Of a DNA stretch of 45,038 nt, positions 26,711 to 34,233 are shown piece by piece. The notes under the pieces are model-generated. The model did not search any database. It saw only the letters and a list, made by a program, of their open reading frames with translations, and was not told the origin of the DNA. The first letter of the stretch is position 1, and the number at the start of each line of letters is the position of its first letter. Position numbers and translations under genes: made by a program. The DNA comes from a virus: IMG/VR virus record IMGVR_UViG_3300032285_004213, positions 1 to 45,038 of that record; one strand, written 5' to 3'.

Positions 26711-26732
26711 GCCCCACTTCGGTGGGGTTTTT
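26711..26732 (+). terminator. Strong terminator with UUCG loop after groEL
   Basis: CCCCAC (26712-26717) pairs with GTGGGG (26722-26727) around a TTCG loop, followed by five Ts. The same design follows the SSB gene. Confidence 0.9.
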
Positions 26733-26734
26733 CA

Positions 26735-26742
26735 TATATTTA
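26735..26742 (+). promoter_or_regulatory. Putative promoter box TATATTTA
   Basis: The box starts 3 bases after the groEL terminator and 27 bases before the next ATG, exactly where a new unit needs a promoter. Confidence 0.45.
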
Positions 26743-26761
26743 TTATAGTAAATAATAAAAA

Positions 26762-27145
26762 ATGAAAACGCAACTAAACGAAAGTAAAAGAATGCAGCAA
26801 TTAGCTGGCATATTGAAAGAAGAAAAATCTTGGGATGATGTAGATAAAGAATTAGCAGATAAAGAAGCTCAAGATATGGAAAATGCTAGAGCATTTACTA
26901 ATACCACGCAAGGTAAAAACGCAGTAAGAGTAATCAAAGCTTTAATTAGTAAACCATATGGGTATGATAAATTAGATAAAGTACTACAGATATTAAATTT
27001 AGATAGGCAAAATTTTATATATGCCGCTAAAGCCGCAGGTATGGATTTTGGAACAGATGCCGCCGGTATTCATATATATGATGATAATTACCAAGATCAA
27101 GACGTATCTATAAATCAAATAAATGGTGAGTGGATTGTAGGATAG
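26762..27145 (+). CDS. Hypothetical protein
   Basis: The product has 127 residues. The N-terminus LNESKRMQQLAGILKEE is a short amphipathic stretch. The middle (VRVIKALISKPYGYDKLDKV, LQILNLDRQNFIYAAKAAGM) is helical, and the end (VSINQINGEWIVG) is a strand pair. No family is recognised. It heads a two-gene unit between two terminators. Confidence 0.5.
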   Translation: MKTQLNESKRMQQLAGILKEEKSWDDVDKELADKEAQDMENARAFTNTTQGKNAVRVIKALISKPYGYDKLDKVLQILNLDRQNFIYAAKAAGMDFGTDAAGIHIYDDNYQDQDVSINQINGEWIVG

Positions 27146-27164
27146 TAATAAAAATATAAATGTT

Positions 27165-27362
27165 ATGACAGTAGATGAAAAATATGATATTTTTTGTAAA
27201 AAATATTGGGAAGGTGTAGATGAAATTAAAAAAACCAGTGAAAGATGTGCTGATATTTTGTATAAATATGGAGCTCCTCTTACTAAAGAAGAATGGTTAA
27301 AATCAAAATTTAATGATCAAAACCATACGTCAATAGAAGATGGAGAAGATTTCAATAGTTAA
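27165..27362 (+). CDS. Small hypothetical protein
   Basis: The product has 65 residues, is acidic and helical (YDIFCKKYWEGVDEIKKTSE, then LTKEEWLKSKFNDQNH) and has two Cys. No family is recognised. It follows the previous gene by 19 bases and ends before a terminator. Confidence 0.45.
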   Translation: MTVDEKYDIFCKKYWEGVDEIKKTSERCADILYKYGAPLTKEEWLKSKFNDQNHTSIEDGEDFNS

Positions 27363-27370
27363 ATAATAAA

Positions 27371-27396
27371 GAGCTCTCAATTACGGGGGCTTTTTT
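27371..27396 (+). terminator. Moderate terminator upstream of the three-gene operon
   Basis: AGCTCTC (27372-27378) pairs with GGGGGCT (27385-27391) using two G-T pairs around AATTAC, followed by Ts. Confidence 0.55.
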
Positions 27397-27439
27397 ATTA
27401 TACTTAATAGATAAAGTTTCTAAGTAATTAGAAATTATT

Positions 27440-27447
27440 TATATTTG
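27440..27447 (+). promoter_or_regulatory. Putative promoter box TATATTTG of the three-gene operon
   Basis: The box lies 15 bases before the ATG. GTTTC at 27416-27420 lies 19 bases upstream of it, near the position of the Bacteroidetes -33 TTTG element, making this the best promoter match in the window. Confidence 0.5.
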
Positions 27448-27462
27448 AATAAATAATAGGTT

Positions 27463-28395
27463 ATGAAAGCAGCAATTGTAGGAATGCTAAATAATGTGAG
27501 TAACAGTCAAAATCATCATGGTGGTGGTTATTCACGGATCATGGTTAGTATACTAAAAGAATCCATTCCAGAAGTAGAATTTACAGTTAATCCAGAACCC
27601 GGTACTTGGAATGAATATGACTGCCTCTGCATTTTAGAAGGAGTTAATTATCAAGAAAATACTTTTAATTTTATTGGAGGTCCTCAACCTGAACATACAG
27701 AGAAGCTAAAAGCTATTCTTGATTATAAAGGTACTATTAAATTTATTAATAAGTCATTAGACTTTTCTCAATTCAATAAAAGATTTGGTCTTGAAGGAGA
27801 ATTCCCTACAGGTAAAACTATTGACTTTGCTACAAAGTATGGTGAGAAAACTAAAAAAATAGTAAGAGGAGATTCACACTCACTTAGTGTTTGGAAACCT
27901 GGTTTCGGTATTAACAGAACTGATGGTAAAACTTTGTTTGGATTTTTAAAAGATGCGGATTCTTTAGTTAAAGAGTGGAATGAAAAGTATGATGAAGTAA
28001 TTTTATATTTTGGAAATATTGATCTTCGTTTTCATTTAATGAGGCAAGAAAATCCAAGAGCTGCAACAGGAGATCTATTTAGAAGATATATAGAATTTGC
28101 TAAGAAATTAAATAATGCAACTCTAGTTAATTTGTTACCTGTTGAGCATGAAAGTCGTAAATTACCTGGTACAGGTTTATATCTTAAACAACCATTTTTT
28201 GGAACAAGACAAGAGCGAATGGACTTAAGAGATGCTGCTAATAGAATAATGAATAATTCAGGACTCAATACAATTCAATGGCCTGATGAATGGATCGATG
28301 AAGATGGTACAAAAATGTTTGAGTATATGGAACCTAAACAATCTGTACATTTAAAGCCTAAATATTATAAGTACTTTAACCAATATAATGACTAA
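27463..28395 (+). CDS. SGNH-hydrolase-like protein, first gene of candidate modification operon
   Basis: The product has 310 residues. Motifs fit the SGNH fold: GDSHSLSVW (G136-H139) as the nucleophile block, a YFGNIDLRFHL segment (G184-D187) in place of the usual G-x-N-D or GEIDCR block, and SVHLKPKYY (H296) as the catalytic His block. The usual nucleophile is Ser138. An N-terminal segment (NHHGGGYSRIM) precedes the domain. SGNH enzymes cleave or form esters on many substrates. The substrate is not known. The next gene's ATG overlaps its stop by one base (TAATG), so the two are coupled. Confidence 0.5.
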   Translation: MKAAIVGMLNNVSNSQNHHGGGYSRIMVSILKESIPEVEFTVNPEPGTWNEYDCLCILEGVNYQENTFNFIGGPQPEHTEKLKAILDYKGTIKFINKSLDFSQFNKRFGLEGEFPTGKTIDFATKYGEKTKKIVRGDSHSLSVWKPGFGINRTDGKTLFGFLKDADSLVKEWNEKYDEVILYFGNIDLRFHLMRQENPRAATGDLFRRYIEFAKKLNNATLVNLLPVEHESRKLPGTGLYLKQPFFGTRQERMDLRDAANRIMNNSGLNTIQWPDEWIDEDGTKMFEYMEPKQSVHLKPKYYKYFNQYND

Positions 28396-29438
28396 TGCAA
28401 AAATTTATAATTAATGAAAAACTGTTAGACGCATTAGATGAATATGATAAACGAAGTCTACTAATGCAACAGCATGGTAGTTTAAAACTTCCATATCAAG
28501 GAGATCTATATAAAGATGTAAATGATGATCTAATTTATCATGTACCTATTTATGATACTGCACATCGTAGATTTGCTGCATTCTGTGCATTTACAGAAGC
28601 GGTATGGTATAAAGAGAAAGATCTAAGAGGTATGGGTGCCCACTTTACTCATCATGATATTAAAGACGAGTTTGATTGGTTCATGTTATTTTATCTATTT
28701 AGATTATGTGGATCAGGAATTAATTATGTTCCTAGATATAAAACAGATCATATCAAGGATGTATTAGGAACGCATGGTTTCGGTAATTTTTGGATTGTAG
28801 ATTCTATATTGAAAGAGCGTTACACATGGCCAGAATGGAAGCAGGACCTTTATAATAGGATAACACCATTTACAGATAATAAAGGTTATCTACTTCCTCA
28901 ATTTACATTTGAAGGTGAGACTAGAGGTCACTTGAGAAGATTTATTCTTGATCATGCAGAAGGCTTAGTTAGACACATATATGAAGCTGTTACTACAAAA
29001 AGACTTGACATATATCAAGTAACTGATATAGGTAATGAATATCTAAACAATATTGGATTTAAAAAACAGAATTTTGTTGTAACTGCATTCGCTGCAGATT
29101 TAGGAGAGTATTTCCCTCAATATGTTAATCCTAAAGGTTGGGTATACGCTGGAACAAATGCAGTTCGTTGTATTAAAGCAATATTTCCTAAAGTAAGTCC
29201 TAAAGTAAAAGAGTTCGAGTATATTAATGAAGTGCTACAATTCTTATCAAATAGATATAATTTAAATCCTATTGATTGTGAAGATAGTAGAGCTTGCGAC
29301 GTGGTAAGATATTTTCAAGAATATCAGTCTGAAGATCATATTATTAAAAATAATGGTAGAAGAATGTATAATAATTCTATTCTTAAACAAACGTGGGGTC
29401 ATGATAAATACTATGACTTCGCAACTAAACTAAAATAG
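28395..29438 (+). CDS. Possible amino acid:DNA transferase-like (alpha-glutamyl/putrescinyl thymine pyrophosphorylase-type) protein
   Basis: The product has 347 residues and is largely helical. The segment DWFMLFYLFRLCGSGINY, with G106-N110, and GTHGFGNFWIVDS (H127-W133) resembles a helix-hairpin-helix DNA-glycosylase-like core. Predicted amino acid:DNA transferases of phages that hypermodify thymine have been described as distant relatives of that fold. FRRF-type and Arg-rich helices (GETRGHLRRFILDHAEGL) follow. The assignment leans on context: it is flanked by an SGNH-like gene and a PLP enzyme, and a pyrimidine-modifying enzyme is encoded 3 kb downstream. A plain unknown helical protein is the alternative. 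Confidence 0.4.
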   Translation: MQKFIINEKLLDALDEYDKRSLLMQQHGSLKLPYQGDLYKDVNDDLIYHVPIYDTAHRRFAAFCAFTEAVWYKEKDLRGMGAHFTHHDIKDEFDWFMLFYLFRLCGSGINYVPRYKTDHIKDVLGTHGFGNFWIVDSILKERYTWPEWKQDLYNRITPFTDNKGYLLPQFTFEGETRGHLRRFILDHAEGLVRHIYEAVTTKRLDIYQVTDIGNEYLNNIGFKKQNFVVTAFAADLGEYFPQYVNPKGWVYAGTNAVRCIKAIFPKVSPKVKEFEYINEVLQFLSNRYNLNPIDCEDSRACDVVRYFQEYQSEDHIIKNNGRRMYNNSILKQTWGHDKYYDFATKLK

Positions 29439-29440
29439 TT

Positions 29441-30328
29441 ATGTTTATAAACAAAGCAACAGATCAATCTAATTTAGACATGTCTGACGGTAGGGATTTA
29501 AACTACTATCTTGAAATGACAAAAGACTATAAACATGATTTTGAATTTCAATTAAAACAAGCAGAAGGTTTTACAATAGTCGATGATGGAGAATTTCAAT
29601 ATGGCACTAAAGCTAAAATGGGAGACTTCATGATCAGTCAAGTAAAAGAAGACACTTTAGTTTATGTAGCACCAAGAACAGGTTATGCTCCGTATTCACT
29701 TACATATCTTGCAAAAAAATATAATAAGAAGTTGATCTTATTTATGCCAGCATCTAAAGAAGCATCTGAGCACCAGCTTAGAGTTATTGAAGATGGCGCG
29801 ACTCCTATATTTTTAAAAACACCGGCTATGCCAACTATTAATGGTTGGGCAAAAGATTTTGCAAAACAAATTGGAGCAAAGTATTTACCATTTGGACTTA
29901 AACATGAACAAGTTGTAGCAGGAGGAGTAAGAATATTTCATGACGCATTTAAAGATAAAATAATTCCGAATATGTGGACTGTATTTTCTACAGGAGTTTT
30001 ATCTAGAACATTACAAATTGCTCTACCAAATACAAATTTTAATGCGGTAGCAGTTGCAAGAAACGTACAACCAGGTGAATTAGGTAGAGCCAAATTTTAT
30101 ACTCATCATAAAGATTTTCTAAAAAATGCAGAAATAGAAACTCCATTTGATTGTATTAAAACTTATGATGCAAAAGGTTGGGAATATATGAAAAAATATG
30201 GACACTTAAAAGATTGGTTTTGGAATGTAGCTAGAAATATGCCAAAGCCAACAATTAAACCAAGTGACATTGATTCTCAAAGAGGGTGGGGCGACAAGTC
30301 TGATATTATTAAGTACTTAGGAGAATAG
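29441..30328 (+). CDS. PLP-dependent enzyme, fold type II (ACC deaminase/D-cysteine desulfhydrase-like)
   Basis: The product has 295 residues. YGTKAKMGDF matches the GNKxRKLEF motif of ACC deaminase and D-cysteine desulfhydrase, with Lys57 as the likely Schiff-base Lys. YVAPRTGYAPYSLTYLAKKY resembles the small-domain segment that binds substrate carboxylate. MWTVFSTGVLSRTLQIALP stands in for the Gly-rich phosphate-binding loop. Such enzymes eliminate or replace beta groups of amino acids. A phage copy could prepare or trim an amino-acid-derived group on DNA or a nucleotide. It is shorter than free-living relatives (about 330). It ends the operon. Confidence 0.6.
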   Translation: MFINKATDQSNLDMSDGRDLNYYLEMTKDYKHDFEFQLKQAEGFTIVDDGEFQYGTKAKMGDFMISQVKEDTLVYVAPRTGYAPYSLTYLAKKYNKKLILFMPASKEASEHQLRVIEDGATPIFLKTPAMPTINGWAKDFAKQIGAKYLPFGLKHEQVVAGGVRIFHDAFKDKIIPNMWTVFSTGVLSRTLQIALPNTNFNAVAVARNVQPGELGRAKFYTHHKDFLKNAEIETPFDCIKTYDAKGWEYMKKYGHLKDWFWNVARNMPKPTIKPSDIDSQRGWGDKSDIIKYLGE

Positions 30329-30352
30329 TTTTATTAGATTAATAAATTTAAT

Positions 30353-30360
30353 TATATTTA
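30353..30360 (+). promoter_or_regulatory. Putative promoter box TATATTTA for the nucleotide operon
   Basis: TATATTTA ends 4 bases before the ATG at 30365, at the junction between the three-gene operon and the nucleotide genes. Confidence 0.35.
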
Positions 30361-30364
30361 CTTT

Positions 30365-30670
30365 ATGAATATATTAGAACAAGCAAATGAGATCATTTAT
30401 AAAAGAAATGAAGAAAAAGCTAGGCAGTATGGACCAATGCAAGAAGGCATGCAAGAAGCGGCTAAGATAGCCTCTCTATTGTCTCACAAAGAAATTACTG
30501 CTGTAGATATGTACAATTGTATGATAGCCTTAAAACTATCTAGACAAGCATATAATCATAAAGAAGACAATTTGCTAGATGCAGTTGCATACATGGCATC
30601 ATTAAACGATTATCAAAATAATTTACAAAATGAAAATTCTAAAGACGAGAGACGTAAAGACACCAAGTAG
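30365..30670 (+). CDS. Small phage protein, DUF6378-like
   Basis: The product has 101 residues. The pattern NILEQANEIIYKRNEEKARQ, then YGPMQEGMQEAAKIAS, VDMYNCMIALKLSRQ and EDNLLDAVAYMASLNDY is that of a small helical phage family (DUF6378). The E-x-x-D-x-x-x-D spacing recalls MazG-type nucleotide pyrophosphatases, but this is only suggestive. It overlaps the dUTPase gene by 41 bases, linking it to nucleotide metabolism. Confidence 0.6.
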   Translation: MNILEQANEIIYKRNEEKARQYGPMQEGMQEAAKIASLLSHKEITAVDMYNCMIALKLSRQAYNHKEDNLLDAVAYMASLNDYQNNLQNENSKDERRKDTK

Positions 30671-31058
30671 AGGAACATCTGAAAGTGCAGGTATAGATTT
30701 TTATGTACCTAATGATTTCGAAGATGTAGTATTACAACCAGGAGAATCAGTATTAATTCCATCAGGAATTAAAGCTCAAATTCCAAGAGGAAATGCCCTA
30801 ATTGCATTCAATAAATCTGGAGTTGCTACTAAACAAGGTCTTATGGTTGGAGCTTGTGTAGTTGATGAAGACTATGAAGGAATTATACATCTTCATATGA
30901 CAAATACATCAAACAAAGAACAGCTTATAAAATCAGGACAGAAATTGGTACAATTTATTTTACTACCAGTAAACTATTCTGAAGTACGGGAAGTACATGA
31001 ATTACAGTCTAGAAATACAGAAAGAGGATCAGGCGGATTTGGATCAACAGGTCTTTAA
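30630..31058 (+). CDS. dut: dUTPase (deoxyuridine triphosphatase)
   Basis: The product has 142 residues. Conserved trimeric dUTPase motifs are clear: SAGIDFYVP (motif 1), FNKSGVATKQGLMVGACVVD (motifs 2 and 3), DEDYEGIIHLHM, QKLVQFILLP (motif 4) and ERGSGGFGSTGL (motif 5, the closing tail). It hydrolyses dUTP to dUMP, keeping uracil out of DNA and supplying dUMP. The start at 30630 gives the normal N-terminal strand (MKILKTRDVKTPSRGTSESA). It overlaps the upstream gene by 41 bases. Confidence 0.92.
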   Translation: MKILKTRDVKTPSRGTSESAGIDFYVPNDFEDVVLQPGESVLIPSGIKAQIPRGNALIAFNKSGVATKQGLMVGACVVDEDYEGIIHLHMTNTSNKEQLIKSGQKLVQFILLPVNYSEVREVHELQSRNTERGSGGFGSTGL

Positions 31059-31069
31059 AAATTGAAAAT

Positions 31070-31288
31070 ATGATGCTTGAATTTCAACACCCAATACCAG
31101 TAATAGTAGAAGGGGGAAAAGAGGGCTACGCTATTTATGTTACAAATAGTGGGCAATTTGAAAATGATGTTTGGTGTGTTGCTCATTGCGACGGAGGATT
31201 TGTTAGACATTATAGATCAGATCAAATAATTATTCACTCAAATGGAACTTTTGGAATAGTTAAAAGTCCATTAAATAAAAAACCTTGA
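31070..31288 (+). CDS. Small conserved-type phage protein, function unknown
   Basis: The product has 72 residues with FQHPIPVIVEGGKEGYAIYV, ENDVWCVAHCDGGFVRHYRS and NGTFGIVK, a compact beta-rich pattern that looks like a real phage family. The function is unknown. The next gene starts at TTG overlapping its stop (TTGA). Confidence 0.55.
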   Translation: MMLEFQHPIPVIVEGGKEGYAIYVTNSGQFENDVWCVAHCDGGFVRHYRSDQIIIHSNGTFGIVKSPLNKKP

Positions 31289-31686
31289 GTAAATTAGATA
31301 AAGTATTTATTAATATAGCAAAGGAAACATCTACTCTGTCACACTGCGTTCGATCTAAGGTCGGCGCAGTTTTAGTTAAAAGTGGAAATATAATTTCCTT
31401 TGGATATAATGGAACTCCAGCAGGAATGGATAATTCTTGTGAAGAAAATGATACTACACTACCACATGTAATCCATGCAGAAGTAAATGCTATTCTTAAA
31501 GCAGCTAAAACAGGTAACTCTATAGATGGATCTACTTTATACTTAACGCTTTCTCCGTGTCTAGACTGCTCTAAACTTATTTTGCAATCAGGAATAAAAA
31601 AAGTTGTATATTTAACTAATTATCGTAATCTTGAAGGAGTACAATTTCTTAAACAATTTATAGAAGTAGAACAATATGGAGAATAA
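31285..31686 (+). CDS. dCMP deaminase
   Basis: The product has 133 residues. The zinc site is complete: HAEVNAI (H64, catalytic E66) and SPCLDC (C92, C95), with the substrate-binding FGYNGTPAGMDN loop. It converts dCMP to dUMP. The start is TTG at 31285, overlapping the previous stop (TGA) by three bases, since no ATG gives the needed N-terminal SKLDKVFINIAKETSTLS segment. It overlaps the next gene by 11 bases. In T4 this enzyme balances dCMP and dUMP. Confidence 0.9.
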   Translation: MSKLDKVFINIAKETSTLSHCVRSKVGAVLVKSGNIISFGYNGTPAGMDNSCEENDTTLPHVIHAEVNAILKAAKTGNSIDGSTLYLTLSPCLDCSKLILQSGIKKVVYLTNYRNLEGVQFLKQFIEVEQYGE

Positions 31687-32320
31687 AATATATAAAACAC
31701 CAACTATAGCATTTGAATATCTTTATCATTATATATTAGGTAAAGGTGAAGACTTTGCAGGTACCAAAGCAATATTCAATTCAGTATTTACTATTCAAGA
31801 TCCAACACAAAAAGTAATAGAAACTCCTAAACGTAAGTTTAATCAAGACTATGCTGACTATGAGTGGGATTGGTATCGTAAAGGTGATAGAGATGCTAGT
31901 GAAATAGCAGAGAAGGCCAAGATATGGAAACAAATGATGGTTCCTTTTACTACAGAAGTAAATTCTAATTATGGATATTTTTGGAATTACAATGATCAGC
32001 TTAAAAGAGTTATTGATGAACTAAAGAGAAATAAAGAAACAAGACGTGCAATTATTGTACATTATCTATTACATGAATTAGATAGATATCAATATGATAC
32101 TCCTTGTAATGATGTACTTAATTTTTATATTAAAGATGATAAATTACAATTGACAGTATTTGCAAGATCTATAGATTTAGTTTACGGATTCTGTAATGAT
32201 CAATATACTTTTGCAAAGCTAATGGAATTAGTATCAGAAAAGACTGGCTATCCTATTGGTGAAATGCATTGGATGATAACTAATCTTCATGTTTACCCAA
32301 GACACTACGATTTATTATGA
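31676..32320 (+). CDS. Thymidylate-synthase-fold enzyme, probable dCMP hydroxymethylase or methylase
   Basis: The product has 214 residues. Counting from the nucleophile C144 gives E. coli thymidylate synthase spacing exactly: R164 and D167 (ARSID, equivalent to R166/D169), G171 (G173), D175 (N177), H205 and Y207 (H207/Y209). The base-selecting Asn177 of thymidylate synthase is therefore Asp175. This is the change found in T4 dCMP hydroxymethylase (D179), and it is known to move thymidylate synthase toward dCMP. The His after the Cys is Asn145. NSNYGYFW matches the conserved LGPVYGxQWR region. The chain stops 7 residues after Y207, so the C-terminal 50 or so residues that close over folate in thymidylate synthase are missing. 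Confidence 0.75.
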   Translation: MENKIYKTPTIAFEYLYHYILGKGEDFAGTKAIFNSVFTIQDPTQKVIETPKRKFNQDYADYEWDWYRKGDRDASEIAEKAKIWKQMMVPFTTEVNSNYGYFWNYNDQLKRVIDELKRNKETRRAIIVHYLLHELDRYQYDTPCNDVLNFYIKDDKLQLTVFARSIDLVYGFCNDQYTFAKLMELVSEKTGYPIGEMHWMITNLHVYPRHYDLL

Positions 32321-32805
32321 TTATACCAACAAGATTATCAAGAGAAACTTTAGAAGCTAAATTATCTACCCTAGATAATAAAACCTATAATAAGTTTATG
32401 TGGTGGAGAAGGTATCAATCTAGGCAAACTAAACCGGATAAATCTACATTTTATGATAAAATTGTAAATGGTGATTTTGAAACATCAGACTATTACTATC
32501 AAGCAGAGTATGAAAATTATCTTTTAGAGGATGCAGTAAAAGATATAAAACATTATGAAGATAAAGTTAGTCATATTAGCATGTTTAGAGCAAGACATAA
32601 AAGACTAATGGAGGATTATCAAAAAGAAGAGGCTGAGATTTTACGTAAATTAAAATTAGAATTTAAAAAAGTATTTAAAATATCCAAACAAGATTTAGAA
32701 CGGATTATGGAAACTTTTGACGGTACTACATTAGAATTATACCAATACGTAAAAGATGAATATAACAAGAATAGTCAGCGAATGCAAGAAGTATCAATAT
32801 CTTAG
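32317..32805 (+). CDS. Hypothetical protein, helical and charged
   Basis: The product has 162 residues, starting at ATGA, which overlaps the previous stop. It is Lys/Glu-rich and helical (YENYLLEDAVKDIKHYEDKV, RHKRLMEDYQKEEAEILRKL), with an early WWRRYQSRQTKPDKS segment. No family is recognised. Its 3' end overlaps the DUF1643-like gene by 50 bases. Confidence 0.5.
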   Translation: MIIPTRLSRETLEAKLSTLDNKTYNKFMWWRRYQSRQTKPDKSTFYDKIVNGDFETSDYYYQAEYENYLLEDAVKDIKHYEDKVSHISMFRARHKRLMEDYQKEEAEILRKLKLEFKKVFKISKQDLERIMETFDGTTLELYQYVKDEYNKNSQRMQEVSIS

Positions 32806-33238
32806 TATTTTTGAATGGGGAGAAAAATCTATTAATCCATTAGGAGTTGTAGGGTTAAATCCATCTATAATAAAAAATGGTAAAAATAGTACAATATCAA
32901 TTTTAAAAGATCTAGCTATTAAAGAAGGATTTGATGGTCTAGTCGTTTCTAATTTATATGGCTACATAAGTCCAAACCCAAAAGATCTTAAAAAAATAAA
33001 AGATCCTATAGGAAAAGACAATGATAAGTGGATAGATCACATGAAAGATATTTGCCAAAAAATAATTTGTATTTGGGGCAATTCTGGTGATACTTATAGA
33101 AAGGAGAGTATCTTAAAAAATATAAATGAAAAAGCATATACAGTAGGACTCACTAAATCAGGAAATCCTAGACATGTACTACATACTAAAAAAAACTTGC
33201 CACTAATAAAATATAAAGGTTATGAAAATGCAATTTGA
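32756..33238 (+). CDS. DUF1643-like protein
   Basis: The product has 160 residues. The signatures LGVVGLNPSII, STISILKDLAIKEGFDGLVV, SNLYGYISPNP and IICIWGNSGD fit the DUF1643 family, whose typical pattern is GLNPS, then NLF, then WG. The function of the family is not established. It starts inside the previous gene. It precedes a phage protein of unknown function by 17 bases of overlap. Confidence 0.7.
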   Translation: MNITRIVSECKKYQYLSIFEWGEKSINPLGVVGLNPSIIKNGKNSTISILKDLAIKEGFDGLVVSNLYGYISPNPKDLKKIKDPIGKDNDKWIDHMKDICQKIICIWGNSGDTYRKESILKNINEKAYTVGLTKSGNPRHVLHTKKNLPLIKYKGYENAI

Positions 33239-33794
33239 AAATTCTTTTTTTAAATCTCTTAAGAGCTTATCTTGGTTAGAAAGTAAGCCATATAAATTTT
33301 ATAAGCTTTTTTCTAATGACATCCCCTTATTTTTAAAAAATATTTGGGTTTTTCGACGTGAACTCTGGTCTCATCGCTGGTGGGATTATCATTTTACTCT
33401 TGAAATCTTTCAGAGATCATTAAAAATTCAAGAAGAAGGTACTAGAACTAAAGGTATTGAAATAGATTCTAGTAGAGAAAAAAAAGAGGTTAAAATGAGA
33501 AGAGCTATAGAGCTTATACAAAACAAATTAGACTCTAATTATATTGATAGAACTGAGGAAAAATATGGTAAACTAAGTGATAAAGAGTGGAAGTTTGAAA
33601 AAACAGAAAATGATTATTATATTTTAGTAGATGAAGATTCAGCAGAAGAAAAAGCTCACAATAAAATGATTTTTGATAAAGCTCATAGATTAGAGGAAAA
33701 AGAATGGAAGGAGTTATGGGAAATCATAGAAGGAAAAAAATATACGGAGTATAAAGATTATGATGGATCAGATCTCCGTGCATGGTGGGATTAA
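33222..33794 (+). CDS. Phage protein of unknown function
   Basis: The product has 190 residues. The central FRRELWSHRWWDYHFTLEIF and RSLKIQEEGTRTKG segments look strongly conserved-type, and the rest is Glu/Lys-rich and helical. It has a WKELWEII segment and ends LRAWWD. It has no membrane segment. An internal ATG at 33228 is an equally good start. Confidence 0.5.
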   Translation: MKMQFENSFFKSLKSLSWLESKPYKFYKLFSNDIPLFLKNIWVFRRELWSHRWWDYHFTLEIFQRSLKIQEEGTRTKGIEIDSSREKKEVKMRRAIELIQNKLDSNYIDRTEEKYGKLSDKEWKFEKTENDYYILVDEDSAEEKAHNKMIFDKAHRLEEKEWKELWEIIEGKKYTEYKDYDGSDLRAWWD

Positions 33795-33812
33795 AAATTA
33801 AAAATATATTAT

Positions 33813-34037
33813 ATGAAAGCAATACTAGAATTTGATTTACCGGATGATGAAACAGAATTTAATTTCGCAACTAAAGGATCAGAATATTATTTAACTCTTT
33901 GGGATTTAGATCAATGGCTTAGAGCTAAAATTAAATATGATGATACTCTCCATGAAAAGGAGTATGAAGCCTATGAAAAATCAAGAGAGCAACTTAGAGA
34001 GATAATGAACAATAATGGAATAACTTTTAATGATTAA
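33813..34037 (+). CDS. Small phage protein of unknown function
   Basis: The product has 74 residues (MKAILEFDLPDDETEFNFAT, WDLDQWLRAKIKYDD, EAYEKSREQLREIMNN). It is a strand followed by two helices and looks like a widespread small phage family. No function is known. It overlaps the next gene by 8 bases. Confidence 0.55.
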   Translation: MKAILEFDLPDDETEFNFATKGSEYYLTLWDLDQWLRAKIKYDDTLHEKEYEAYEKSREQLREIMNNNGITFND

Positions 34038-34221
34038 TACAATGCTAGGATTTATTATTTTATTTTTATCAATATTAGGATCACTAGCTTGGTTATGGGC
34101 CGGCGGCATAGAGTATATGCATAAGAAACACCCAGATTATAAAGGTGAAGATTTTTTAGACGAAGACGAAGTTAATAAAAAAGCCGGCAGAGACTGGTGG
34201 GATGATCATATAGATGACTAG
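34030..34221 (+). CDS. Small membrane protein
   Basis: The product has 63 residues, with one N-terminal membrane helix (LGFIILFLSILGSLAWLWAG) and a short, acidic cytoplasmic tail (DFLDEDEVNKKAGRDWWDD). The family is not recognised. Confidence 0.5.
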   Translation: MINTMLGFIILFLSILGSLAWLWAGGIEYMHKKHPDYKGEDFLDEDEVNKKAGRDWWDDHIDD

Positions 34222-34233
34222 ATATTTATTAGT

